DNA from: Sphagnum compactum
Lineage: Eukaryota; Bryophyta; Sphagnopsida; Sphagnales
Direction of reading: 5' to 3'
Assembly: GCA_965153455.1 (NCBI GenBank)
Contig: OZ234501.1
Location: 9,176,001 to 9,240,000 of the forward strand
Length of the DNA stretch: 64,000 nt
Shown here: one piece after another, positions 13,091-24,220 of the stretch
Numbering within the stretch: position 1 is the first letter of the stretch
Layout: the number at the start of each line of letters is the position of its first letter
Position numbers and translations under genes: made by a program
The notes under the pieces: model-generated
The model's database searches: none
What the model was told of the DNA's origin: nothing
The model's input: only the letters and a program-made list of their open reading frames with translations

Positions 13091-14700
13091 CTTTGAGGTG
13101 CAGGTCTGTCCCTCACCTTTGCCTCGGGTGAGCCCTTACTTCGAGAACACTCACCCCTACACAAAAATAGTTTTTGTTTTCTTGGTACACTCAATTTAAT
13201 TTAATTTTTTATAATATATTTTAATTCTTCTATTGATTAATTTTTGCTGAAAACACACAGTTCCCAAAGTTTCCCCCAAAAAAAAAGGGTTTCATAATTT
13301 TTATAAAAAAAAAAAAGTCACCACACAATAAATAAATCAGTGGTTACACTCCTCACATAATGTACAATGTAATGATATATGCTTAACTACATTACATCCA
13401 TTCCTTGACTAGATTCCATCCCTGATCTTAGACTTGTTGTGTGTGTTATGAATGTGTTGTGATTGCTAATGCACCACAATTCTTTTGCTTTCTCTTGTTG
13501 ACAACCCAAACCTACATTGCAATGGATTCAATATAAAGTGTACAATATAATGATATGTTTTTAACCCATCCGTCATATCCATGGCTTTTGCTCTAAGTGA
13601 CTTGTCTAGAATCCATTACCCCGCCCTTTACTCTTGATTTGTTGGCCTTGCCTTGGTAGGCAAGAATATTGTTGTGTTAAGATTCATTATAGAGTATAGT
13701 AGCTTAAGGGATTTTGGCCCCCCAAGGTAATAAATAATAGGTCTATTTTGATATGAGGATTTTTGAAAGATGATATTTTGGCTTGTGTTGAAACTTGAGA
13801 TTAGTTACAAAGTTATGATAACTTGAAGGATTTTGGTTTTCTTTTAGAGGAATTGTTTTGAAGATTATATTTTTACATGGTGGAATATTTGAGTTTTCAT
13901 AATTCTTCTTTTGCCTTCAGATACATTTTAATGTAAATGGCAAGGTCACAATGTGACACACCGCTTGTCATGAATGTGTGTGTTTGATTGCTAGGCTAAT
14001 GCACTTCGCTTGCTTTTCTAATGCGCATTCTTCTCTCAAACGACCCGACCACCACAATTTTACTCCATTCAAGATTTGGGTATGATGAGATTCACACACA
14101 CACACACACACCCCACATGTACTTCACGGAGCTCACTAAATTTAGCTGTACACACAACTGGGGTTCCCAACTCTAAGCCCAGGACAAAAGCCTGGATCAT
14201 GAATGGTAGCTAGAAGTATATTTGGATGGAATAAAAATTAAACTTAAACTCAATTGATAACACTTTAACTTATTCGGTAACACTTCATATATTACATAAT
14301 AAATGATAGATTCACTGAATTTTTTGATTGTGGTAGATACGAGAAATTAGAATTAAGGGATGAGGGTGGGCGGGAAGAAGAAGGCGATTTATTTTTCCCC
14401 ATTGGATTTATTAGGATACTCTTGAACTTGAAGTTGAGAGCTTAGGTTTTTCTCAGCTAACCGACAAAAACAAAAAAACACACTCTTTTTTTTGTCACAT
14501 TCTCATCACAACTACAACAACTCCTGACTACACTCCTTTTAAACAAGGGACAATTTGCAGCTATAGTTCTATATGTATCTATTTTTGGTAACCCTTTTTT
14601 AACTTACTCTTTTTAATGGAGGAGACTAAGGGGATCGATCACTCACCAAACCATTTGGGCGGGTTGTAAAGGAAGAAGCTCTTCACCCTAAAGCTTAAAG
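13091..14700. other. Intergenic DNA with (CA)n run
   Basis: No supported gene. A (CA)n run lies at about 14092-14111. Confidence 0.5.
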
Positions 14701-14877
14701 GTGAGAAGGGGGGGGAGGGGGGGTGGTGTTTGTTGTATTATGAAAGAGGATGGTAGGGCCCATTCCACCTATAGGGACTCATTAAAGCCCCCATAAGCTT
14801 ATAGGTACATAATAGTTCTGTCAGGTGGTAATGGGGTTTCCTTCTTCCTGTGATATACAGATGGAGGGTACCCCCCA

Positions 14878-14960
14878 CTTGATACCCGCCTGGTATCACA
14901 GGGAAAAATGAAGGGCACCCATCTGGATACCCACCGGGTATCACATGGAAAACGGTTAAT
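14878..14960. repeat. Tandem pair of GATACCC palindromes
   Basis: Two copies about 47 bp apart: gatacccgcctggtatcaca followed by gggaaaaatg, then gatacccaccgggtatcaca followed by tggaaaacgg. Each core is a near-perfect palindrome of about 17 bp. The same core plus gggaaaa tail recurs near 17020-17048, and the core alone near 13003. Confidence 0.65.
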
Positions 14961-15988
14961 TAAAGTATTGTTGGTTTTTTTTACGGTCGATTCACATCGC
15001 ACGTGGAACTGGGAGAACCAAGTGTGAAACCAGTTAGATAAACCACCTTGTCCCCCACATAAGGCAAAAAAAAAAAACCTTTAAAATTATCTGAAATAAG
15101 ACAACCCAAAGGGAGTAAAATATAATTGAAGATCTTTGACCCTCAGTAGATGGAAATTTGATGAGGCAAGGAAAATTTTCAAAAATTATTTTAAAAATTA
15201 TTTTAAAAATAAATAATTAAAAAAAAGACTCTTAAACCATAAGTCCTGCCAAACTTGTCCAGCGCAGCTTTCTTATATAATCTAAAGCTTGGTTGATTGT
15301 CTTAGAAAGTGCCAAGTTTTCTTTTAAAACTCCAAATTAATAATGAAAATCTCTTGTGTGGAGGTCAATGCTAGTAGAGCAAAACCCAGGAATATCTTAG
15401 TACTCTTTGTCCTATGAGGGATTGTGCATAAGAATGCAGTACCCATAACAAAAACAATGAGAAAACTGAGCTACAAAGTACCTTAAACTGGAACTCTTTT
15501 TTTAAAAACCCAGCCTCTCTGTTGTGTATATAGACCAAGGTTATAGTAGTACATATTAGGGTATTAATATCCATACATACATAAGAAGCTTGTATATAAT
15601 ATAAGTGTGCAGAAACAAAATGTTATGAACAATGAAATGAAATTGCTGGATTTGGTGGTTTGGTTTTTTTTTCTTAGTTATCTTGAGTGAATTAACACCT
15701 TTTTATAGACATGCATTACTACAAAATGTGGGTGCAGTTCACTAGTCCTCGTTTAGTGAATTCATTATATTCCCATTATGTCTTACTCAGTACTCAGTGG
15801 GATCACTGAATTCACTCAAAATTCAATGCAAGCACTTGATGAACAAGAGACAAGTTTTTGTGTTTCGTAATGTAAAGTTCTAACCAAGGTTATGTGAATA
15901 TATTGTATTTTGATATATGGGAAGGCAAGGATATATTAAGACCTTTTTTTCATCAGATTAAATTCTGAATATGAAACATTATAATATT

Positions 15989-16449
15989 GGGTGAACAAGG
16001 GCCCACGTTGGTATCTTAACCTTTTTGAGTGAGGCTTTTTAGTGACCATATTAAGCCCAAAAAATGTTGGCTTTGGACTCAAAGACCCCGATTTAGCCTA
16101 ATCATGCAATATTTGTAATATTTAGAAGCAAATTCAAAATGGATTTTGGGGGTTTTTAACCATGGTACTAGTGTGGGTGCTGGTTCACCCAAGGTGTGAT
16201 GATGAAAGTAAGAGACGAGTTTTTCTTCAAATGGTGGGATGCCTTGGGTGAACCAGTGCCTATACTGGTATCATGTTAAAACCCCCCAATTTGTTTTTGG
16301 GGTAGCTTCTAAACATTATAAATATGACATCATTAAACAACATTAACGGGTTTGGACTCCAAATTTGAACATTTATTGAGTTAAATAGAGCTTTCCAAGG
16401 CTTCTCTCAAGAAAGTGAGGATACCCAATGTAGGTGCAAGTTCACCTTG
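15989..16449. mobile_element. Foldback element with long inverted arms
   Basis: The left arm (about 15989-16193) is the imperfect reverse complement of the right arm (about 16244-16449), with a spacer of about 50 bp. The innermost part is strongest: ggtgctggttcacccaagg against ccttgggtgaaccagtgcc. Pairing continues through the gggggtttttaac / gttaaaaccccc and tagaagc / gcttcta blocks out to the ends, which carry gggtgaac-like termini. There is no coding capacity. It resembles a foldback or MITE-type element. Confidence 0.7.
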
Positions 16450-17019
16450 CCATGGTGGGATGACCTTCATTTCACAAGTAATGCACTCACAAAAATTTTC
16501 TAAATGTCTTTCGAAGGGTTCCTTGTATACATGATTTTCCCTTCTAGAAAAGGAATGGAAATTTTATTATGCTTTCTCCTTCCTTAAGAGTGGGAAGGAA
16601 ATTATGTCCATTTATAAGAGTTAGACCCCTCCTACTCTTGAGGAGTGAGTGCAAGAACTCTCCCCTTTCATCATTTGAGTATGTTTAGGTTCCCATAAGA
16701 ACTCGAGCTTCATGCTTTCCAATGGGTAAAGTTTGCAGGTGGGGGATTTTTGAAAAAATTGTAGGGCCAAACTTTAAGCTACAACATTGTTTGGGCCCCT
16801 TAGTTTGAGAACTCTCCCATACTAAGGCTTTACCCTACAAATGAAAAACCTTCAATGAATTTTGTAATGTATTTGGAGGTGCTCTTACAAAGCATAAAAG
16901 CTCACATGGCATTTTGAAAAGCAAAAGGCGTATAGATGTGGGTGTTTCACATTTCAAAATGCCACATTAGTATTATTATTATCATTGTTGTTGTTGTTGT
17001 TATTTTTCCCATGATATCC

Positions 17020-17048
17020 ATTGCGTATTCACCAGGTATCATGGGAAA
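17020..17048. repeat. GATACCC-type palindrome copy
   Basis: The stretch tattcaccaggtatcatggg followed by aaaa matches the motif pair at 14.88-14.96 kb. Confidence 0.5.
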
Positions 17049-17292
17049 AAAGTAAAAATTTGAGGGATGTAGAAATCATGTATGTATGTATGTATGTATG
17101 TACTTGGGTGTTGCTAGTAATTTTGTTTTTCACCCTTGTATCTCTCTATCTTTCACCTGCCATTCCACTGACAAAGTCCTACTCTTCACATGCAAAAAAC
17201 AAGGGAAAGAGCAGCTGCTGTAAGAGAATGCAGGAATTTTGCTTGTTGTGAAACATGTACTTTACCTGGATGGAGATTTGTGGGTGGAATGG

Positions 17293-17348
17293 AAAGGGAG
17301 GGGGAGGGGAGGGGAGGGGTTTTATAGTGGGGGGGGGGGGGGGGGGGG
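17293..17348 (+). other. G-tract with quadruplex potential
   Basis: Several GGGG runs separated by single A residues are followed by an uninterrupted run of about 20 G (17329-17348). Such sequence can form G-quadruplexes; the exact run length may also be an assembly artefact. Confidence 0.7.
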
Positions 17349-17591
17349 TTCACTTGTTTTTCTCTCTTTGTGTGGCTCTGAGTAGCATGATGTGGTCTTC
17401 AAAGAACAAGACCTGTAAGGCTAAAGAAGAAAAAGCCGGAGAGTGCGTGAGGAAGTTCTTATGATAAACGAAATCCGAATTTTTCAGTTCCTTGTACAAT
17501 TGATTTGGAGACTTGCAGCAAAAAGCAATTCAGTTGTAAAAAATTTCAAACCGTGTGTCTCTCATCAACTTCCAAGTAATGGGTGTGCACA

Positions 17592-17709
17592 AAGCAAGCG
17601 ATCTTGCAATGAGCTACTTACTTACTCCCCATCGAAGCAAGCGGTCTTGCAATGAGCTACATACTTACTCCCCATTGAAGCAAGCAATCTTGCAATGACT
17701 CCCCATCGT
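17592..17709. repeat. 43-bp minisatellite, three units
   Basis: Units start at 17592, 17635 and 17678 with aagcaagcg/caatcttgcaatga-type sequence and end in ctccccatcg. The third unit is shortened by an internal deletion. Confidence 0.85.
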
Positions 17710-18149
17710 GGTGGTCGTGGTGTTCATACAAAGAGCAAAGACTCTAGCCCGCACACTCTTTCACTTTGGTAGAACAGCAAGTAATCAATAGCAAAAGGGA
17801 AAAGAAAAAAAACCTTTACTCCACATGCACTCCAATATCACAAAAACAAGGAATGGAATTCACACGAGAAGACTAGTCACTAAACAGTTGTTAAAAAGGG
17901 AGTACAAAATGTACAAACTAGGCTACAAAGTTTGAAGCCAAGAGAAGAAGAGAAAGAAGAAGCTCTGACAAAATTCACAAATCCCACACAACTTATGCAA
18001 ATCTCTTTTGTCATTATATCAGCAATGAGCATATGGTGCGAGAGTCTGAGGTCAGGGATCTGCTGCCAAAATGTAATGGGAATTCGTCCTACAGTTTTCA
18101 GCTATGTGGTTCTTAGTTATCTTCTTCTTCTGCTGCTGCTTCTTCTTCT

Positions 18150-18455
18150 TAGTTGGGGGATGGGGGGAGGGGATTTGTTCTGGCAGTTTGAAGGAAGTGT
18201 GTAGCTGGAGCAATAAATACATGTCAAGGTCGGTGAACTGAGGAGCTGCCAAAAATTGGGTATGCTGAGGAATTGTAAAATAAATTTTTAGGTTTTGGGG
18301 GGGGGGGGGGGACGAGGGTGGGTGAGTTGTTTTGGCAGCTTGAAAAGGAGTCTATCTATAGCTGGAGCAATAATAAGTGTGAAGTTGGGTGAACTGAGAA
18401 GCTGCCAAAAAATTTGCCATTCTGAACTGCAAAACAAAAGTTTTAGGGTTGTTGT
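18150..18455. repeat. Diverged tandem duplication of about 150 bp
   Basis: Each copy starts in a G-rich tract, then runs ttggcagcttgaa-like, tagctggagcaataa, gtgaactgag(a/g)agctgccaaaaa, and ends ttttagg. The first copy is about 18153-18300 and the second about 18303-18455. The G-tracts at 18297-18311 and 18556-18572 lie at the copy edges. Confidence 0.7.
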
Positions 18456-18619
18456 TGTTGCTTTGGAACTTGAGGTGGAAGAACCAAAAAGCTGCAAATC
18501 ATTCCCCAAGTTTCCAGACTTGGATATTTACTGCACTGAAGTCTGAGGAGGAAGGGGGGGAGGGGGGGGGGGATCTTCAAGGCTTACATACAATTGGCAG
18601 CAAGTGATGGGTGCTGCTG

Positions 18620-18705
18620 GTAGTAGGCTAGTAGTTCACTGGCAATGTCCCTCAATCCCCAGACTGCAGAATGACACTCAAGGGTCCTAGGTTCAAACCA
18701 ACCCA
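18620..18705 (+). repeat. Possible tRNA-derived SINE head
   Basis: tagtagttcactggca resembles a pol III A box. It is followed about 55 bp later by taggttcaaacca, which fits the B-box consensus GGTTCRANNCC. A (CT)n tract follows at 18719-18736. No complete cloverleaf forms and no second copy was found, so this is a weak call. Confidence 0.3.
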
Positions 18706-18739
18706 CATGTGATGACCCTCTCTCTCTCTCTCTCTCTAA

Positions 18740-21080
18740 AACCCACTGTGCTGATTCAGAACAGAGGACTAAATGCCTGCATCTTCATTTCTCTCTCTCA
18801 TTTGATTAACCATTGCAGCACCATATGTGTGTTGATGAATTTTTACATAGAAACAAACTCCTATCTCTTTTGTTACATCCATTTTCAAATGAAAATTTTA
18901 CACATTGGGTGTTTAGAAGTTCACAATTCGTTTAGGAAGGAATACATACCTCACTTTCATAACGCACACTTGGGTGCACCCCAATTTGTTTTGGAGTACC
19001 TCACTTTTGTAACACACCCTTGGATGCACACCATGTTTCCGAGAAGGAATGAATTAGTTGAGACTAATTCTCCTAGTGATTACATTCGGTGTTTGTGAGT
19101 TTGCTTTTGTTGAGGTGATACTAATCCACGATTAACAACAAAATAAAAATGGACCACAGGTTAGAGAATGTTGCACCTAATATACATAAGGGCACGACTT
19201 TCACATCACCAAACTATGCACACAAGTCAAGCTCCTACAAATTTTTTTCTATGGGTTTGATTTGCAACTTGTTTTTCACACTGTCTTCCAAATTGAAAAT
19301 TTCCACTACCCTTGACACATTTGCCTCGTCGCCATATGTATGCCCCACCCACCCCCTCCTTGGTATCCTTGTGTATTGGCTTGTAACATGTGTTTGTCAT
19401 TCATGATGTCAAATCTTGACGTCATTCAAATTAATGCCATAGTAAATTTACACATCCAACATCCAACATTCCATGTTCATGTGAGCAAGCCAATTTATGA
19501 CCATATGGATGTTTGAATAAATCATTGTGATCTTAGACCATTTTTTGCTCCAAAAAACATACTACACACAAGTTATAATTAGGCAATTTAAATGTTAAAT
19601 TCCTATTTTCTTAACGTGTAAATTGTAATAATTTTACTAAAAATATTGAAAAACAGATTACCAATTTTTCAAAATCACAAAATTGGGGGGGAAAAAAACC
19701 ACCGTTTGTTTCTTGGTTAAAACTTGGTTCCTCAACAAGCTTGTGGGTGATTAAAAAAGGCATCATCCATTTGCCACCATGACTTCTCCCCCCACATCCA
19801 AATGTTAATCTTGGAATCATTAAACATGGATGTGGAATAATGTAGTTTTAGTATTATTTTGTAGTGCTTTCTTTTCACCCAACTTTATAGTTTCATTTAC
19901 CAATCGCAAAAAGAAATTGTTTATGCTTAAACTTTCCTTAGTGAAAAGAATGTGGAAATTCCTTCATCATATATATTTAGTGAACATTTCCACCTAGGGT
20001 GTTAAGAGTAAGAATTTGAACTTACTAGGGTGAAGGTTACCCAAGTTTTGATAGAATAAAGTAGTTGTAGAAAATGACTACATCATCTTCAAACATTCCA
20101 TATCCAAATAACCAAAAATGAGTTCATTTGGGGCAAATTGTGAAAATGTCTCAAACAATTCACAACAAACATGCTTCAAAAATAGTCTTGATCAAAAGAA
20201 TCATCAGAATCTATGCAATGCACCTTTGGTGCAGCTCAATAATAGCAAATGATAGTTTCTTGCATATATATGTTCATAGGAAGCCAATAATCTCAAACAA
20301 TCATCCATAAAATTGTTTTTATTAATTGGCTATTTGCAAACATGGTCATTATTTTACATTTTGCGTTCCCATTTTTATTAAAAAAATCCTTTTTTTGGGT
20401 TTAGGGTTGGTCCTTAGATCCTATTCAAATTTTGTTTTTTTGTATTTGTCATATTGCACATATGTAGGTGTGCAGAAAATGGATAGGTACGAACTATGAA
20501 CAATGTTGTGCATCTTTTTATGCCCATCTATTATGTAATCTTGTGTGGGATAGAAATAATTTTTTAAAAATAAATGATGGGCAACAAATAATTTCTTATC
20601 ATTTCAATACAACATGAACTTCCGACTTAGGGAAGACTATTCAACCTAATGTTCTTATTTGAAAGAGGATTGTGAAGAAAATTTCAAATCGAGAATGTGT
20701 TCTTCATAAGGTAGGAGTTGATGAACCATTGAGATTTTGAGTGGACCATGGTTTCTTCTTTCATTTATGTGCTTGATAAAGAATTTCACACATGAAATAT
20801 AAGAGGATTAAATTCCTCCCTTAGTAGGGATTGGTTTTTTTAATTTTTTAATTAACATAGTCAAAGATGCCTCCTTTTTGTATGGTTAAACTAAGGACGT
20901 GGTGGAGATGGACAAACTCCTTAAAATGTTTAGTACTTGTTGGCACTAATGGAGAGCTTTTGTTGCATGCAATTGGAACACTTAGTATTCATTGAATTGT
21001 TAAATAGACTCCATTTCCATCATGCATGGGCTTTGTGTGCCATTGAATATATGGATCATCCCAAAACTATAAGCTTTGAC
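18740..21080. other. AT-rich intergenic DNA
   Basis: No gene supported. A 129-codon open stretch at 18709-19098 starts in a CT microsatellite and has no recognisable domain, so it is not called. Confidence 0.5.
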
Positions 21081-21090
21081 GGATTCATCA

Positions 21091-21183
21091 ACTAACATAA
21101 TTTGGGCTCTTTAGACATTATTTTTCATCTTACAACTACTAACATAATTTGGGCTCTTTAGTATTTTTTTTTCATCTCACAAC
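21091..21183. repeat. Short tandem duplication of about 48 bp
   Basis: The block aactaacataatttgggctc followed by tttag and a T-rich ttcatct(t/c)acaact occurs twice in tandem. Confidence 0.8.
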
Positions 21184-22144
21184 TATCAGTTCAGCAATTT
21201 AACCACAATCCTCAACTCCATTGCACGAGTTGGTATGTTTGGATACTTGATGGACATGGGTTTGATCATCCCATTTCGGGTGGGTATTGTATTTTAGAGA
21301 GACAAGTTGGGTTTGTATATCTAAAGTTGTTAGGAATGTGCGAGTTAATTTTTTTATATTAAAAACTCGACATGCTTTCCACTCTACTTGCCCATTGAAT
21401 ATGCATAAAGCCATAAATATGGAACATTAATTTTGGAAACCTTTTATGTTCACTATTGATATTGGGGAGCCCCTAGTGATGAGAAGGAGCAATATATTGA
21501 TACCCACTAGTGTTGCCCAAGTTCTCCAAGTTGGTGTGTTAAACTTGAGGATTTAGGTTTAGGTTCTTGTGACCTTGACCCAAACTAGCTACCCAAAGGG
21601 TGAAACCACCACATGAATTGGATTGTGGAACTAAGGGGGGGGGGGGATCGGAGTCGAAACGGGAATTATCAAAGAAAAAATTCTTGGACATAATGTGAGT
21701 TTAAGTTATTTCAATAGGCAAGTTGAACCCCTTTTGGAAAAGTTAGCAAGTAGGGCAAACTTTATAGGTAAGTGATCGGTGTTAATTTGTTTACGAAACT
21801 TCGTACCTATGCAATATCCAATATTGGGGAGTGTGTAATGTCTGCATGGAACTGAGCCCGACCGGGCCCCCAAGGTTCTTGAATTTTGAAAAAAGAGAAA
21901 AAAAAAAGAAAAAAAAAAAGTGCCAAATCAAAAATCATGCACCAAAGCATGTTGGGTATCAGAAAGGGTATCACCCAATCTCCATCCAGGGTAATAAGGG
22001 TATCATATGTCTGTTGAAGCAAAAGGTTATATACCCGGGTGGTCAGTTCCTTGATACGGGGATCACTATCAATCTCTGCATTCTAGGGTTCCATTATAAT
22101 CACACCCACCCAACAACAACTACTGGTTCGTTGGGCTGAACCAG

Positions 22145-22406
22145 TTTAGGGTTTAGGTATTTAGGGTTTTAGGGTCTGGTATCAACTTTTGAACAAACCA
22201 GCCTCATACTGGGTAACCCTTGAAAACCTAAAATGATACAAGCCCAAATTTTCATACCCAACAAAGGATCAATAACATCCATGTGAAAATTTGTTATATC
22301 AAAATTTGATATATGCACTAATATATGCATCACTCCCGAACCCATTATATCAAATGCTCACCCTAAACCCTAAATCCTACTCCTAAGCCCTAAACCCTAC
22401 TGCTGA
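22145..22406. repeat. Inverted pair of telomere-like blocks
   Basis: Degenerate TTTAGGG units at 22145-22180 face CCCTAAA units at 22359-22406, separated by about 180 bp. They match the Arabidopsis-type telomere heptamer with several changes. They are likely interstitial remnants and not a true telomere. Confidence 0.6.
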
Positions 22407-23640
22407 AACATACATATGGGTGTAGTACTTACTTTGCACAATGTTCATGGTCCTATTTCGGATGCATTGGCATGATGATGACTAATAGATACTTGAAAGC
22501 ATTAAGCCTAGAAGAAGCATGATTGTGTAATTGTATGTCTATACACCTATGGCATGCACTAGTTCCTTTTGTATTATAATAACTAATTTACACATTGCAA
22601 CTTAACACCTTGAAAAGCATATGTATGTATGTATGTATTTATGTATGTGGTGGGGGGAGAAATAGGGACAAAGTGATGAAGCTATTTTTACAAGATGTGT
22701 GCCTCATTGAGGAAGTCTCATTACTTAAGGTGTGCATTCACACATGGTGTTAAGGACTCTAGTATTAAGTCCCCTAACACCAAGCTAGTCATTTAGAACC
22801 TAAACCTATTTACCACGAAGATTCTATGTTAAGTTACCGTTCACTTATTATTAAATAATCACCCATTTATCATTGGGTGCCACCTAAGATGCCACCTAGA
22901 TTTTCACTTATCACTGACTTAACATTAGGTGTGAATGCACCTTTATAGGGTTCTACTTAACTCTATTCATCTTTGCATTAAATTAGACGGGGTCGTACAC
23001 AAGTTTTTTTCTTTCTTTTTTTGGGTTGCAATAAGCGATTTTGATTGGTTCATCACACCCCGGAAAAAAAAAAAAGAAAAAAAAAAGTGTGGTGCTATTT
23101 GGAACATCTTAAGGGGAAAACATTGGGAACCCTTTGTGAATTTGATGGGAACCCAATGGTACCTTGATGGGAACACATTGGGAGCCAAAAAAAAAACTCC
23201 CTCCCCCCTTCCTTCCTCCCCAAACCTAAAAAAAATAAAAATAAAGCCCTCCTAAGTGCATGTTCATTGGCTACTTGAAATTTTTATTTCCAAAACTGTT
23301 TGTGACCCTTTTTTTACCCTTGCCTAATAGGGGCAGGCATTGAGCCATTTTGATTGGCCCATCAGAAAAAAAATTCAAAACCTTGGGGTCACCCAAAATT
23401 AGAATCCAACTGGATGGCCTCAAAATTGGAAACGGAGGGTGGTGCGTTCATGGGTGCTGCTGGGTTACAATGGCCATATATTCACGGATATGGTATGTGG
23501 CCGAGGGGGAGAACCGTTCACGAAGATGGTTGACTTGAGACACCACACTCTTTCCATTGGTCCTTTAGAACTTACTTAGAATACTTGCGTAAATTATTAT
23601 AAAATTGCGTACGATTGGGGATAATAACACTATGTCCGAT

Positions 23641-23826
23641 AACCATTAAACCGACTAATTTAGCTTTCAAAACTAAATCTCATCTTGGGTCATGGATGAA
23701 AAATACGGTTTAGTTGTGGATTACATATAATTTAACCATTAAACTGACTAATTTAGCTTTCAAAACTAAATATCATCTTGGGTCATGGATGAAAAATACG
23801 GTTTAGTTGTGGATTACATATAATTT
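23641..23826. repeat. 93-bp tandem duplication
   Basis: 23641-23733 and 23734-23826 are almost identical (two clear differences, ccgactaa/ctgactaa and aatctcat/aatatcat). The low divergence suggests a recent duplication. Confidence 0.95.
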
Positions 23827-23919
23827 TTGCTTTGAAAAATGATCCATAACTCACCGTAGTTTTCCTAACCATAAGACCATAACTCAGGTCTTATAGTTTT
23901 GCTCAATTAAGAAACACAC

Positions 23920-24220
23920 ACCCAAATAGTCGTCCCAAAGTTTAGTTAAACCAATTTTATTGTTTTTGCAAATTCAGAATTTTTGGAAGACAATCACATA
24001 TAAGTTGAAAGAAAAAAAGGGCATAGGTCAAAATTTTATTATTAAAAAAAAACCTAAGTCCTATGGTCAAAATTTTAGGACTTAGGTTTTTTTTTTTTAA
24101 TAATAAAATTTTGACCTATGCTCTTTTTTTTTTCCAACTTCTATTGTGATTTTCTTCCAAAAAATTCTGAATTTGTAAAAAAAAATTGGTTTAACTAAAC
24201 TTTGGGACAACTATTTGGGT
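23920..24220. repeat. Long hairpin, 300 bp
   Basis: The left arm (about 23920-24063) reads cccaaatagtcgtcccaaag onward, and the right arm (about 24078-24220) is its near-complete reverse complement. The loop is only about 14 bp (atggtcaaaatttt). Mismatches are few. The transcript of either strand would fold into a hairpin of about 140 bp. Confidence 0.9.

Noticed and set aside
18709-19098. 129-codon plus-strand reading frame
   Set aside because: Begins in a CT repeat and shows no domain or codon structure.
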